Source of the DNA: Pseudoscleropodium purum
Taxonomy: Eukaryota; Streptophyta; Bryopsida; Hypnales; Brachytheciaceae
Assembly: GCA_963969395.1 (NCBI GenBank)
Contig: OZ017798.1
Coordinates: 14,624,173-14,688,172, forward strand
Length of the DNA: 64,000 bases
Direction: 5' to 3'
Part shown: positions 22,961-41,783 of the stretch, in pieces
Numbering within the stretch: position 1 is the stretch's first letter
Layout: the number at the start of each line of letters is the position of its first letter
Program-made: the position numbers and the translations under genes
Notes under the pieces: generated by a model
The model's database searches: none
What the model was told of the DNA's origin: nothing
Seen by the model: only the letters and a program-made list of their open reading frames with translations

Positions 22961-23622
22961 AAATATATACATAAATTTAGACTTTTTGATGCAACTTTAT
23001 TAACATAAGCTTTTGGTACATGTTTATAGAGTCAACCTACTGTATATAAACCACAATTCTATGCTCAAACATAGCAACTGCAACTTGTTGTATCACAAAG
23101 GTGACTATTGGTTTAAATTTAGGAAAAGAACAAAATTGTATCATTCGATAGAGAGGCATGTTTTTCGTACTGTACATCTATTTTACAAGAAATGCTCCAT
23201 AGCTTTAGGTTGATTAAGCTCAGCAATGTTTGAGAAGGGCAATCATTGGTTGGACTGGGAATTAATGGCTCTATTGTGTCACATTGTATAGTGGTCCAAC
23301 TTGTTTTAGGGTGCCAAGTTGAGGCTCCTTGTGCCTAGCATGGATGCCAACTGCATTGGAGGACATTGGCATTCTACCAAAGAAGCTGACACTAATAACA
23401 TTAGTCAAATTTGTTAGAGACTATACAACCATGCCCTACTTCTCAATGGACAACACTGTATTTGCGTTTGTAACTATTGCATTCAACTCTCTTGTAGCGT
23501 TAGTCACATTCTTTTTGATAGTCCATTTGCTCTTCAAATTTGCACAACCATTTTGATTTTCTCAAGTTCTGTCTTGCTTTCGCCAAATTCCTCATTTGCT
23601 TAGTCATAGCTTCCTCTACAAT

Positions 23623-24568
23623 TCATGTAGCCTCTATTATTAAAGAATGGCCCGTCAAATTCTTTTGCCAAATCTTAATGCTTCTAGCATGATGTCTTCC
23701 TATGCTCTCTACTATATCCAATGAACTTAAAATCACCGTAGTGATGTCAATTGGTGGTGCATCTATGGGCATTGTAAGAGAATTGTCACTGGAATTGGGG
23801 TGACTAGAGCGTGGGCCAACTCTATCTCTAGTATTGTCAACATCAACTAAAGAGGATTGTATTGAAGCACTCTCATCATTGGTGTCACCAAAACTTGTTG
23901 AATCATTCAGGAGTGCCTCAAAGAAGTCCTTGCTTCGTCTCTTCTTGTCCACATCCTTGTTGCTAGTCACAAGTGCTTGGAAATTTTTGTTGATAAATCC
24001 CATGTTGTTACACATATGCAGAGGGGTGACTCCTAGTTTTATCTCATACCATTTATAAATTAAAAAAAAGACATAGTGATTGAAGGAATGATTAGGGAAG
24101 ACCGTCTTTTTTGCATTGACTGGCAGTCATATTTCAAAAAGTTGTGTCATTTGTACCACTCCTAGCAAGAAAATCAGCAATATGCTTGTAGTCAAGAATC
24201 ATTTGATTCCACTTACTTTTACAAGCAGGGTCATATTGAGGACAAGGCAAAACTCTAGCTTCCATGACAACCAAGTTGATATGTTGCCACTTGGTCGCAT
24301 TCAAAGTCATCTAATCACGCGCGACTATTGAATTGGCTTCTTCTATGGCAAGAACTTGCTTTGCTGCAATTAGTGCTTTAATCTCATCAAGGCTCCTATT
24401 CAAACTACGTTCTTTTTGTTGACGCTTCACAAGTCCAGCATCTTCAATTATTGCATAGGTCGTGCTACCAATTACCAGCATGGCGTGCGTATGATCCACT
24501 ACACTCACAAAGGTGTTACTAGTAGTAACTGTGCAATAGAGACCTACATTTGAGAGGCTTGTATTCAA
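23623..24568 (-). pseudogene. Myb/SANT-like accessory protein relic of the Harbinger element
   Basis: Read right to left, the frame at 24568-24311 (KALIAAKQVLAIEEANSI) continues after one stop. It then gives TLNATKWQHINLVVMEAR, a KSKWNQMILDYKHIADFLAR motif and SGTND near 24310-24140. The spaced W...KW...YK pattern is that of the Myb/SANT-like (trihelix-related) protein encoded by plant PIF/Harbinger elements next to the transposase. The frame at 24015-23623 (130 codons, KKRRSKDFFEALLNDS) is the C-terminal part. Several stops make it a pseudogene. It is convergent with the transposase at 21361-22960. Confidence 0.7.
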
Positions 24569-24803
24569 TCATGCTAACCTTGTACTACATCTCAAAGCAA
24601 AATTAAAAAAACTACATTCGTGAATCTGCAACCAAGCTTGAATTTCAATTCATGACAAAATTTAAGGAGTTCAATCTCACCATTTGTAGATGTGGCAATA
24701 CTAGAATGGGGCCCTGATGATGTCTAGTGCTAATTAGATCTTGTCACGCAAGTTAGAAGTGCTAGAAATGACTACAATGCCATCTTCATTTTCTCTATTA
24801 CAT

Positions 24804-25038
24804 CAGTAGAGGATTTCTAGGATGTCGGGAGGGTCACCCGATCATATTCTCACTATCAATTTTTTTTTTATAATTTAAAAAAAAAATTAGAATGGAAAAA
24901 AAATACAATTTTTTTAAATTCTTTTTTGGTGATGTGATAGTCACCATGCCACGTCAAGTAGTAGCTGCAAGGCTATTCCCCCGACACTTGCAGCTTGGGA
25001 ACTTGTAGCCCTCCATAGTTGTTAAAAATCCTTTAATG
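24804..25038 (-). mobile_element. MITE, CATTAGAAGA family (copy C, diverged)
   Basis: The right end, reverse-complemented, reads CATTAAAGGATTTTTAAC and the left end reads CAGTAGAGGATTTCTAGG. The interior has a GGGGGAATAGC block and an AT-rich core as in copies A and B, and resembles a fourth segment near 51400-51640. Clearly more diverged than A and B. Confidence 0.55.
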
Positions 25039-28000
25039 AAAGAATTATCTAAATTCATCGATCAAGTTACGGGAAAATCAAGTGGACAAAAAAAAGGAGA
25101 AATTGAAGTGATATACCTATAGTCGCCGCTCATAGACTACTTGTTGTGCTGCTTATGACAAAGGAACGTTGCCGATTGTCCATTCTTCCAGATTATAATG
25201 GAAACTTGATCTAATCAAATCATCTGAATTCATACCTTTTGAATTCATAACTGTACGTCTCTAGCAACAATGCTAATAAGTGTGTGTACTATGGTTGTAT
25301 GGATTTCAAACTTGTTGCCAATTGTATGGAATCAATATGTAAGAAATCTACTCTAGTGCTCACTGACTTTGTTGAATTCATGCGTATGTTGTAGCACAAT
25401 AAGGATTTTCTGCTTTGTCAACCATCTTTAGCAACAACTGTAGTGTTATTCCTCTCCATGTACAATTTTGGCTGTAGCTACGCAAAACTTTCTTGTACAC
25501 TATAGCTATTCATGACTTCTACTAATTTATTTTTAAGTGCAATATTAGCTTAATCGGCCTCCTCCACCCTCCCGAACAACCACCATCCCTTTCTCTCAGA
25601 ATTCTACGTTTTTGGTACTTTGGAGTGCTTATTCAAGATTGTTGCATGCTGGCGGTGGTTTAAAATACTACTTCTTGTAATGCTCCCTACATTTGTTATT
25701 ATTGCTTGCCATGTAAGAGGCCATGTTGGTTCGGCATTTACAAATGCACCTTGGTTTGAATAGCTATTGCCTCCACTCGAATAGCACCCCCACTACCACC
25801 TGTAGCACTTGGTGTAGAAGTTTCAATTATTGTTGTAATATTAAGAGGGTTTAGCTAAAATGAAAAGTTCAGTTAGTATGTGAAAATAAGAGAAAATTGG
25901 TGAATTAAATGTAGTGAAGCATATTGTATTTTTAATCCATGAAAGACTAGGGAGTTTTCAAGAGCACATTATCAAAACTAAATTGCAATTTTTTGGTTAG
26001 TTATTAGTAAATAAAAATTGAAACTTTTTTTGAATTCCAACTGTATAAAACTAAAGTAAAGTATTGTATTTGAGAGTTTAGAAAAAATTTAAAGAACTTC
26101 CACATACCCAAAATTCAATTTCAACTTTTGTATGGGCGCTTCTAATGGACCTACTACCTTATCAATCTAGTGACTACTGAAACAACAAATTTCACAAATA
26201 GATTTCAACAACATTGTATTTATCAAAACACAAGCTAATATTTTGTTACTTGGCAATAAAATTCCATCACAATACATAAGTGCCCCCAACTATAGATTGA
26301 AATTTGTAAAACATTAGTCTATCATTTGACAATTCAAAGCCATCTTGCCAAATGTTATTGTCTTAGTCCAATATAGCACATGAGTAGCCCCAACCTCAAA
26401 ATATGGGAAAAATAATTGATTTTTGTTCCTTTACTTTAGTTACTGTTACTTGTTTTTCAAAAACTTTATTAACACACATTATGATTGTGAACTTATTTTT
26501 TCTTTTATGTATTGTATAAGTGTATAAAGGAATACTTAAATTATTACATCTACTAATTGTCCATGACACATATAATCATTGCACCTCCCTTAAAATTAAC
26601 TAAGTGCATGATCATCACCAACAAATATGTTTAATATTTTGCTACTATGTAGTTGTGACTTACTTGCCCATTTTAAAGCTTTTTGACATTTTCACCAAGT
26701 GTTTTTTAGTTACTAATATTATGTAGAGTATTTTGTATCATTCCATTCGGGAAGAGGTAGCAGTAAGTCTAACTATCGAATGTTATGTAGGTTAGAAAAG
26801 CAAGGATTTCAATATGAAAAGCAACAAATTCCAAGTAGAATTTGAGTCATAATTAGGAAATCAATTCAGATCCTTAATAGAGATTAAACAAAGGTTATTT
26901 GATGCCAAACTTATAGTTGACTAAATTAGATACTAAAAGCTTTAAGTAGATACTTAGTAGGATTTATGAGGCTTATGTCACCCTTTTCATTGGAATCTCT
27001 AGTCCATTAAAAAATAACTAGTAGTATTAGAAGTCAATGGTGGCAACTTAAACTATTTAAAAAAATTAGAGGAAGATAAAAAAAATAGAAAAAAATAGTT
27101 TTGAAGGGAAATAGAAAAAGAAGAAGTAGATCGACATGTAGGAAGGCTATTTATTAGAAGTTGCTACTCATATATTTATTGTAAATCCCTTATTTAAAAG
27201 CGGTGCACAAATAACCAAGATAAACAACAAGATGGAGTGAGATAGGCACTAAAAACTGATTACAAAAATGATAGAATAAAATGGAATCATGGTGTCAACC
27301 ACATTTGAGGTATATGCCTAACATTGCCTTTTGAATATTTGAGTCTTTCTGCAAAAGTAGGAATTAAGGTTAGAAGCTAAATGGTTTAGTCAAATCTTTA
27401 GGGATTTATCAAATCCAATTCAAAATTCAAAATCAAATATTTAGCTTCTAGGAGTTTCTAAAAATATGTCAAAATCTAAATTAGATAAAAATGAAGAAAT
27501 ATATGTTTGGATGTTTGAAGCTAGTTTTGGAAGAAAAGTAGTAAAAGTTATTTAATTAGGACTAAAATAATATTAGAATCTAGATCAAATTTAGAGTTCA
27601 AAACCAAAAGAAAAATAAATTGGAATTCTTGGTCAATAGAAATCATTAAATGAAGTCTTCAAGTGCTAATAGTGACCAACTTCATTCATTCATAAATTTT
27701 GATAGAAAATCTAAAATTTAAATGTCATGACATTTTTAAAAGATAATTTTGTATTTTCTAATCAATAATCATTAAAAAAAACTGGAAACTAAAAATACAA
27801 AATATTATGTATTGGTCATATTGTCAATGAATTTTTTGGAAGAAAACTGAGGAACAATTTTTCTTTTAAACAAATGGACAATTCCCATTGATAAAAAGAA
27901 TAGAACACAGAACCAAAGGACAAGTCCCTAGCAAAATCTTTTTACTTTTCAACAATTCAAAAAACAAAGTAACAAGTGACTTAAATACAATGCCACAAGC

Positions 28001-29500
28001 CAATACCCACCCATCCTCCAAGTTGAACCAATGGAGAAATAATGAAAGGCCGAAGACCTCTCAAAATTAGAACCCACACCACCAAGTCATGATGGTTGAA
28101 CAATAATTGATAAGTTAGTTTTGCATTATGTGAAGGCACCCATCTTAGGGAGAGCCAATCCTATCGCATTTGGTTATGAGTTCACTCTCTCAAAAAATTA
28201 GTTTGGAGTTAGATGATATCAAAGCTCTTAAGGAAGTTACTTGATTTATCAAGGTAAAGAACACACAACTTCGTAGTTTTAAGCCATGCCACCTTTGCAT
28301 GGTCCGTGAAGGCCTCCTACAACACTTGCTCTAATCTCTTAGTAGAACAAGTAGTGTGATAAAAACAAATTGCGATTCGATCCAACCAAGCCACCATTTT
28401 GAGTAAAATATTGAACTTCTATAATTTATTATCAATTCTTCAACTCTGTATAACTATAAGATGGGCACTCTGCAAACAATACTTTCTGCTACTATGCCTA
28501 GTTATTATTATTAGACAAATCAAATTTTTATATTAACTTGTTGGCAAGTAAAAAGAAGTTCTAATGCAATGGAACCCAACATTTGGATGTCATATGCAAA
28601 AGTTATAAAGGATTAAAGTTTGTTTGAAATCCTTTCTTTTATGTAGGTACATACTAATTTGGGAAGTGCATCCAAAGTGATGATGGTTGTTTAGGGTTAG
28701 TAGAGCATTTGAAAGTGCCCACACTAGAGCATTTGCAATGCATTTTTGGCAAATAGTCTATGTATTGGTAAATGGAAGGCCATTCCACAAGGCCCGAATA
28801 GTACTAGGTTATTTTTAAAACAAATTGATCCAATGCAAAGCCAACAATTCAAACTTCAAGCTAACTTTTCAGCATTGTAAAAAACACAAGAGAAAAATAT
28901 TCAACATTAAAAAAAGATTTTTTTTTATAAATTACCAAAAAAGGCCAAATTTATTAGCACACATACCAATCCTTAAAAAAATATGACAATAATGACTTCT
29001 TATAATCAACCAACTTGTAGGCCCTTGATATTTTGCAAATTTACTAAGTTTGGGAAGGATAATGACAAGCCTAAGAATAATGAGAGAGCTACCATATGTG
29101 AAGGTTCAATTTAGCATTCATGTTTTGAAATTGAATTTCCATGTTAGATTTTGAAGGGTCTACATCACTTGAAACCATGCACATGATGACATGTGGCCCT
29201 TGTTTACAAAAAATGAGTTCATTCTTTTTGAATTTGACCTTCACGTATGGTATATTGATTGTATTGGAGAATGTTTTTTGGAAATGCCCCTTTTTTATGC
29301 TGATATGGTCTTGAAAGTCAGTTGCATTACAAATGCTCTCATTGAAAATTTTTATGAGGGCAATCTAAAGAGCTTGGTCACTATAGCACTTAAACAACAA
29401 ACTAATCTTTGTGGATATCATCTATTTTGGTACCGTGTAAATTTTTGAATTAAAAAAATGAAAAAGCACTCATTGAAAGTCAAGCTACTCTAGAAAACCT
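25039..29500. other. AT-rich intergenic DNA, no gene seen
   Basis: No frame longer than about 85 codons and none with recognisable similarity. The stretch at 29115-29240 is a dispersed repeat (see 49905-50030). Low-complexity A/T runs are common. Confidence 0.5.
29115..29240 (+). repeat. Dispersed repeat R4, copy 1
   Basis: TTGAATTTCCATGTTAGATT, then AAGGGTCTACAT and GATGACATGTGGCCC match 49905-50030 (TTGAATTTCCACATCAGATT, AAGGGTCAACAT, GATGACATATGACAC). A shorter relative is at about 16709-16785 next to the EDR2-like promoter (GATGACATGTGGCAC). Confidence 0.55.
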
Positions 29501-29559
29501 TTTTTTTTCCCACAAAATTTGGAGGATGAATAGTTGCACTTCTCTCTTTGCATGGAGAG

Positions 29560-30014
29560 ATTCTTTGTCATTCAAGGGCGGAATACGTCCGCCATTTAGG
29601 GGTTAAGGACCTGGAGTCTGGTACCTTACGGATGGGGATCTCTCACTACCGGTACCCCATGTCGACAGCTTTCTATTAAAAAAAATCCCAAGTCAGGAAT
29701 TGCAGGAAATTCCGCGAACTTACAAAACTTCGATGAAACTTCGCGGGTCCACCTACCCGGCCCGGTTCGGGAGTTGTCTTCTTCACTACCCCTGTTTCCA
29801 AATCAAGCTCAATTCCTTTGTACACTAGAAAGCTTATTTCGTCGCTTTTGGCTTCCACGTCTCACTTTCGTCGCCATAGCTCTTCCCGAAACCCTGCTAC
29901 TGTACTCCAAAGAGATTTGCTCGATCGTCACACGTTGATTCCAGTGAAGTGCATAAGCAGCTGAGAGCAGCGTTGGGAGTTGATCGATTTCGGGAGTTGC
30001 TGGAGTCGGAAGCT
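29560..30014 (+). promoter_or_regulatory. Probable promoter and 5' UTR of TMEM230-like gene
   Basis: GC content rises sharply over the upstream repeats. The palindrome GGCGGAATACGTCCGCC lies at 29578-29594, and TTTAGGGGTTAA just after it (29597-29608) equals the terminal motif of R1 elements, so an element end may abut the promoter. No TATA box or start site was assigned. Confidence 0.4.
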
Positions 30015-31735
30015 ATGGCTTACGTGGATCATACGTTTTCAATTCGGGACGATGTGAGTGGCGGCACTTTCATCGTGCACAACGGGCCTCCCGTGAAGGA
30101 AATTGCGCTCGCAGTGACGCTCCTCACGCTCGGCACGCTCAGCATCATCATCGGTAGCGTCATGGCGGTGAACAAAGTTGGTGGCGATTCTGGCCACGGT
30201 GAGTGCGGCTGTGTTCAATGTGCTCTTGAGGCATTGTTTTCGTTTTCTGTCTCTGTTGCGGTATGTGTTGTTGTCTGGTAAGGATTGGAGTAGGTTTTGA
30301 TCGAAGGCTTCGTTGGAAAATCCCTGTGTGTGTGAGGGAAACACACACCTAGTTGGGACATTGTAATCACTGAGCATCGTTACTTTTATTAGAATGATGA
30401 GATCTTTATAATGTTTTTGATAGAAAATCAATCAGGGTTCCAATGTACGAAAGAACAATGTGTTATTCGGGTACCATATGCTCAGTTATGTGGATTGTAA
30501 ACTTCAATTGGTAGACGATCTAACCTGACTGTTGAGGTGGTGTACATGTTCAAAACTAGTATTTTCTTATTTTGCAATTGTTTTGGAGAGTCGCATTTGT
30601 GTCACGATTAGGTGTGGTTACCTTAGCGCGGTTATTTGTGCATTTCTGTCGCGGATCTTGCCGAATTAGGTTGGATTCATTTAGTAGTCTTGCAATGTGG
30701 TAAGGCTTGGGTATTATCAATGTTCTGCTAGGGCTGAGAGGGCAACATTGCACTTGGAAGGGGTCACATCCGGAGAACCACACAAATCTTTTCACTTCAG
30801 TTGGAGTGCAGGGTCTAGCTTTCAATACTCATTATTCGTTTCTCAAATTTCGAGGACATGCAGGATCTTTTCTTGGGCATCTGTTTCTCATCCCTGTAGG
30901 TTGGCCAGCTCTGTATATCCATGCTTTTCACGTGACGTATTGCCCAGTTTGTGCTCGCAATTCAGTGATGGACATGCGATTCTGTTTTGTTAATTCGTTT
31001 AATATCTTACGAAATTTCATTGTATGCATGTGTTGGATTTATGAGATGGTTATCTCCCTACGTATTTATGTCCACAAGTATTCTGTGAATGGTAAGTTTA
31101 TACGAGCTTAATATCACACATCTGGAAATCATTTGCTTTCTCAATTCGTTCTTTTTTGTGATCTGCCTGCCTGCGACTTTCTGAATAACCCGGTTTTGGA
31201 ATTTTTGGTATTTCGTACTTTTTTTAACTGTACTTTTCAGTGCAATTACTGTAGGCCACACTAATTCCAAAGAGATTACTTCTTACGAACTCAGGATCTT
31301 AACAATGAAGATATTTGCAGCTTTTGGAGATATTTCAACCCAGAGTGTAACTGGACATCAGTCATTCCTACCTACAGTAACGTTGTACTGAACTGTACTA
31401 GATTAAACCATTCTGAATATTTCATGGCTTGGTCGGGGTGGGTCTAGGCTTGAGGATTTGGTCCTTGTTCGTGTACTCCTTGAATTATGCATTTCCTTTC
31501 TGGTGTCTCGTCTTTCATAGTTAGAATGTGTTACAATCTTCTTTTTGGACAACTTTTTTTTTGTTCACACAGCTCAATTCTGATTCTCTGTTTCTTTGTG
31601 TGCTGTGTGACAGGCATCGCTTTTGCTATCCTTGGAACACTTCTGTTTATGCCCGGGTTCTACTACACTAGGATCGCATACTATGCGTACAAGGGTTACA
31701 AAGGGTTCTCTTTTTCTAACATCCCAGCTGTCTGA
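30015..31735 (+). CDS. TMEM230/DUF872-family membrane protein
   Basis: Two exons, 30015-30198 and 31614-31735, joined across a GT/AG intron of 1415 bp (donor CACG|GTGAGT, acceptor GACAG|GCATC). The product is 101 residues. The ATG at 30015 starts [10 protein letters not shown], the conserved plant start; an in-frame codon at 29949 is not used by relatives. The N-terminus is cytosolic-looking, with [10 protein letters not shown] at 25-34. Membrane segments are at about 29-51 and 63-79. The C-terminal [17 protein letters not shown] block (78-93) is the strongest family signature. Human TMEM230 acts on secretory and recycling vesicles; the plant proteins are little studied, so an endomembrane trafficking role is inference. 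Length matches plant homologues. The GC-rich 5' flank from about 29560 is the probable promoter. Confidence 0.93.
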
Positions 31736-31849
31736 AAAGAATTTGAAGATTGCTCATATCTTGAAGTGGCCAGAACTTGTTTGCCGCTCTGTGTTCGATG
31801 GAGCGTTCTAAGCATCCATAACATCAGCTCAACTGTACAATAATATGTA

Positions 31850-34146
31850 TATAGAACAAAAACCTTTCGGCACAGTGCATTTACAATAATCTTGGATTGA
31901 CGTTGAGTGATTAAATTTTGCGTTGAGAATTCCAAGAAGGAGCTGCTGCTGCATCCTTCCCACATTCGAAGGTTTTTGTAAAAGAACAGGTGCGAAACTT
32001 GAGTTCTCAAGTCGGTCATCAATTTTAATTCTATCCTCTTGTGCAAATCCTTTTCACATTCTTGGAGTAGAATAAAATGATTGAAGGAGATATTCTAGAC
32101 TTGTAATAATTTGCTTAGCTGTATTTGATTCTCTTCAGTTTCTTAAGTGACTTTTTCTCTAAGTTTTGTACTGTACATTGGAGTGATGCATCTGTTTGAT
32201 GGTCCCTTACTATTTCTCTAAATCATAGCAGGTTGTTAACCTTGCCGTTCCAATTACTCAGTATTTCATGTCTGCGCGCAGTTGGGGCGCCAACATATAG
32301 CAGTTCGTTCAGCATTTATTTGATTTTCAGTAAACGTTTTATCACTCAACTACAGTACTATAATACGTGTCTTCTGCCTCGGAACTCAATGAGTTTAGGG
32401 TTGACCTAGGATCTCTTCAAGATGGCAGCAAATCACAGCGCTTCTGTCACTCCCCAGACCTAATTTCATAATGACTACTGTGCCTCGTGCCGTTGCCACG
32501 GTCAAAACGAAAGAAAAAAATATTTTTTTAATTTTTTTAATTCATAAAAAATTTTAAATTCTATAACTTTCATACCTTAGGTTAGAATGAAACTTGTGAA
32601 CCTCTCCTCGTTGAGGGCTTTTTGATGATACCAAATACGAGAATGGAAAATGCTCGGTCTAGGAGATCTCAATGTATCAAACAAAACGAAACAAATAAAT
32701 AGTTTGATTTAATATAAAAATCCATTTGTACTAGCATGTGTTGTGTTGTTGTCATGGTCAAAATAAAAGAAAAAAAATAATTTTCTTGTTTTAAAAATTC
32801 ATAGAAACTTTAAAATTCAATAACTTTTAGGCCCTATGTCGGAATGCCATGAAACCAAGTCCATGCACCTCTCCTTGTTGAGGGCTTTTTAACAATACCA
32901 AAAACATGAACAAGAGACACATAGTCCATGTGATTCAATGTGACAAACAAAACAAACAAACAAATAGCCTAGAAGGATAAATTGGCTATGGTAATCAAAC
33001 ATAGACATGTCAAGGTTATTTTTGCTTGAGAAGACTTGGTTCATAAATTATAACATTGCATTATTAACTCCTAAAGGTATATGCAACCAAAAAGTCAACA
33101 AGCTTTGGTGAACTTCTTTTTGTAACTTTCTATATAACCATTTTTGGTATTTGATTTAGATTGAAGAAATGAAGTTGAGAAGTTTTGTTTCTATTCCATT
33201 TTAAAATTTTGAAAGAATTCAAAAATTAAAAGAATTATTGCAATTGCAAGCTCTATATGTTAGAATCCAAATTACATAAGATAGTGTGTATTTTATTTGT
33301 ATTTTTTTCAACTTAAATGTTTTTCCAATATAAATTACAAAATTATGTTAGTCATTCTAATCTATAGAGAAAATTTCAGATTTTTAAGCATATATTGTAT
33401 TTGATATTATTTTTTTTACTTTTCTTCAAAAATTCACAATTATTTCAAATTTTTGCAAAGGATTATGAAACTTGTACAACTTATAGAAGACATGTGATTA
33501 CATATTTGAAAAATAAATATTAAAGGATTTCATTAATATATAGTTGCAAAATGGGAGCATAAAGAAAGAAGGATTTTGAAGTTTTGAAAAATGATTCTTT
33601 GCCCATCTTTCCATTAAATTTGGTAGTTAACAAGATGGTGAAAATGGTGAATTCGAGGATGAGTGTGAAAATGAAGATGAGACCAAAAACTTTGACACTC
33701 CTAGAAGTTTCAAATTCTAGTTCCACGCCAAATTAAAAATTAATACTAGTGATATATTTTTCAAATTGTTCTTTTTACATCACAATTAATGATACTCTAC
33801 ATCATACAAAGATGATTTAAAATCAAGAGAACTAGATCTTTGGGAAAAAAAAAAATTTAAATCCAATTTTGACCTTTTCAAAATCAAACCCCCATTTGCA
33901 TACAATTGTGCCCAATTTTTTTAGGTAGCAATAGGTCACCAATTGGTGAAATCTACTTTTAGAAATGCTAACTTTGAACTAAAATCTTGTCTTCTTATTA
34001 TAAAAAATTTCATCTATTTTGAGTGATATTCCATCCATTTTACCACCTTTCATGTAGTAGAATACAAGCTATAAGATATGTACCCATTAGTGACTCCACT
34101 TCCTACTATTGGAGCCCAAGTGCTCCCTCTTTTCATTCAAATGTGG
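31850..34146. other. 3' flank and AT-rich intergenic DNA
   Basis: The first few hundred bases after 31735 probably include the 3' UTR of the TMEM230-like gene. Beyond 32450 there are two related segments, at about 32490-32690 and 32745-32960. They share CATGGTCAAAA/CACGGTCAAAA, AAATTCATA, TGAGGGCTTTTT and ACAAACAAAACAAA-type blocks, so this looks like a local direct repeat of about 250 bp. No gene. Confidence 0.5.
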
Positions 34147-35080
34147 TTAACCCCTAAAGTTCCTTGACTATGTTTTTGCCAAAAATGCTCCCAAACTGCC
34201 ATTTCTTATACAAGTTTCAAAATTTAGAAAAAAAACTTTTTTGGACACATGTAACTGTAGGATCTTGAATGAAATTATTTTGGAAAGATGTGGTAAAAAT
34301 TTCAGAAATTTCCACCGCGTAGATTGCAAGATATTAGTGTTTCAATTGACAAAAAGCCTTTTTTGGGCCTTGCGAAAAACCGGGTAGCTGAACTTCACAA
34401 GGTCACATTTGTATGAAAAAATGTTCAAAATGATTTCAATTCTTTGGAATAATTTTTCAAAACATGTTGGCTACATGTTTGAAAATTTTTAGATCATTTG
34501 AAATTGTACAACATATAGGAAAAAAATAGTAAGTAGAAAATGTAGAGAATGGTTCAAAATACTAAATTATTAACAATTTATTTATGGAATTGAAAAATGC
34601 CAATCCCAATAGTTTTAATGTTTTAATGAATAATCTTCACATAATGTTTTTAATTTTTTTCCAAAAATATTGAAAATTGAGTTCAATAAAGGACTTCAAA
34701 GTTTATTTTGGGGTAGAAAATCCATAATTGCCTGCAAACTAAAACACCTCATAACTTTTGACTCATTGATCAAAATGGAATGATTCAAAGATTGTAATGT
34801 ATATATAAATCTAAAAAATCATTTTCAAATTTGGATTTTTGAAAAAAATGATTTTTTTTAGATCTGCCCGGACTGCTTGAGTTGAGAAACAAACTACATA
34901 TTAGGCCATAACTTTTGACTCATATTTTAAAAGGTCCTGCAATTTAGTACTCATGAAAGATATTCCTCATTCACACCTTCTATCAAAATTTGGGCCAAAA
35001 ACATAGAAATTTTTAGTCACACACACTTGCCCAAAATTTCTATGTTGCCAAAAAACGTAGTTTGGTCCTTTAGGGGTTAA
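34147..35080 (-). mobile_element. R1 repeat, copy 3 (best preserved, 934 bp)
   Basis: The ends are TTAACCCCTAAAGTTCC on the left and GGTCCTTTAGGGGTTAA on the right, a clean inverted pair. If TTAA is the target duplication, the terminal repeat is CCCCTAAAG, as in piggyBac-type elements. If TAA/TTA is the target, a PIF/Harbinger-type origin fits. The interior, reverse-complemented, aligns with 8505-9322 and 18410-19176. Non-coding. Confidence 0.75.
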
Positions 35081-35559
35081 ATTATAAAGAATGAAAATTA
35101 TGAGGCAACTTCAAAGTGGAATTTGGGTTGAAAGGATTTGGAATTGGGTTGAATAGTCATTGTTTTATAACTTTGAGGACCCCCTGTGCGGCTAAATAAC
35201 CACATAATCAAAGTTTCCTTGATTATTCCACAATTTGAAGGGGTGCTTTTAGATTACCATTGCAATTGTTAGGGAGTCCAAAGAACACAATAGAATCCGA
35301 AAGGACAACAATAATTCCCTCAGGAACAAAAATGAGAAGTTATGTTAAAAATGCTTTAACCACCTATGATAATGTATCTTTTTTATTTTTTGAAAATGAA
35401 TTGATTGAAATACCATTACATTTGAAAATCTCTCGAATATGTCCTTCTATTGCAACTAAATTGCTGAAAATTGTGAACCCGATCCGTGTAAATATGTGCA
35501 GTGACCAAAGGAACCACAATGGGTAATTGGGTATGAAACTATGAATACTCATTCCAAAA

Positions 35560-35914
35560 TTTGCCGGAAAAGCCCTGCAGTTGGACTTCCGAGCAACCAG
35601 TCAAGCACCAGTGAGAGGATTAATAGCACGTGCACCCGTCGACTATTACGACTTTGAATCGCTTCCAGATTCTTGCAGCTCCGGAATCTCCTACTCACTC
35701 TCTTCAAGTAGATCCAGCCCCAGCCAAAGCAAAGAGATCGAAGAACCCACCTTGAAGATTTCCTAGTTTTCTTCCTTTAAGTTAGAGTAACACTTGAATC
35801 TCACTCGCCTTCCCTTGAGCTTCCAAATTTTGCAAACTCTCGGTGGTTGTTTTCTCTCGCTCCGAAGAATCTGCAACTTTCGACAGGGGAGAGGAGTCAC
35901 AAGCTTGTGCGACC
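35560..35914 (+). promoter_or_regulatory. 5' leader/promoter of ITPK4-like gene
   Basis: A GC-richer segment between the AT-rich flank and the first exon. A 61-codon open stretch at 35581-35766 begins with TTG, not ATG, and has no family match. A 5' UTR plus proximal promoter is the likeliest content. Confidence 0.4.

Positions 35915-41783
<5,869 letters not shown>

Noticed and set aside
29676..29858. Minus-strand 60-codon frame upstream of the TMEM230-like gene (VYKGIELDLETGVVKK)
   Set aside because: It looks protein-like, but it starts at GTG. The nearby ATG at 29875-29877 is in another frame that stops after 22 codons. It could be a divergent gene's first exon but there is not enough to call.
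35581..35766. 61-codon plus-strand frame before the ITPK4-like gene
   Set aside because: Starts with TTG and ends before the real start codon; most likely 5' UTR.
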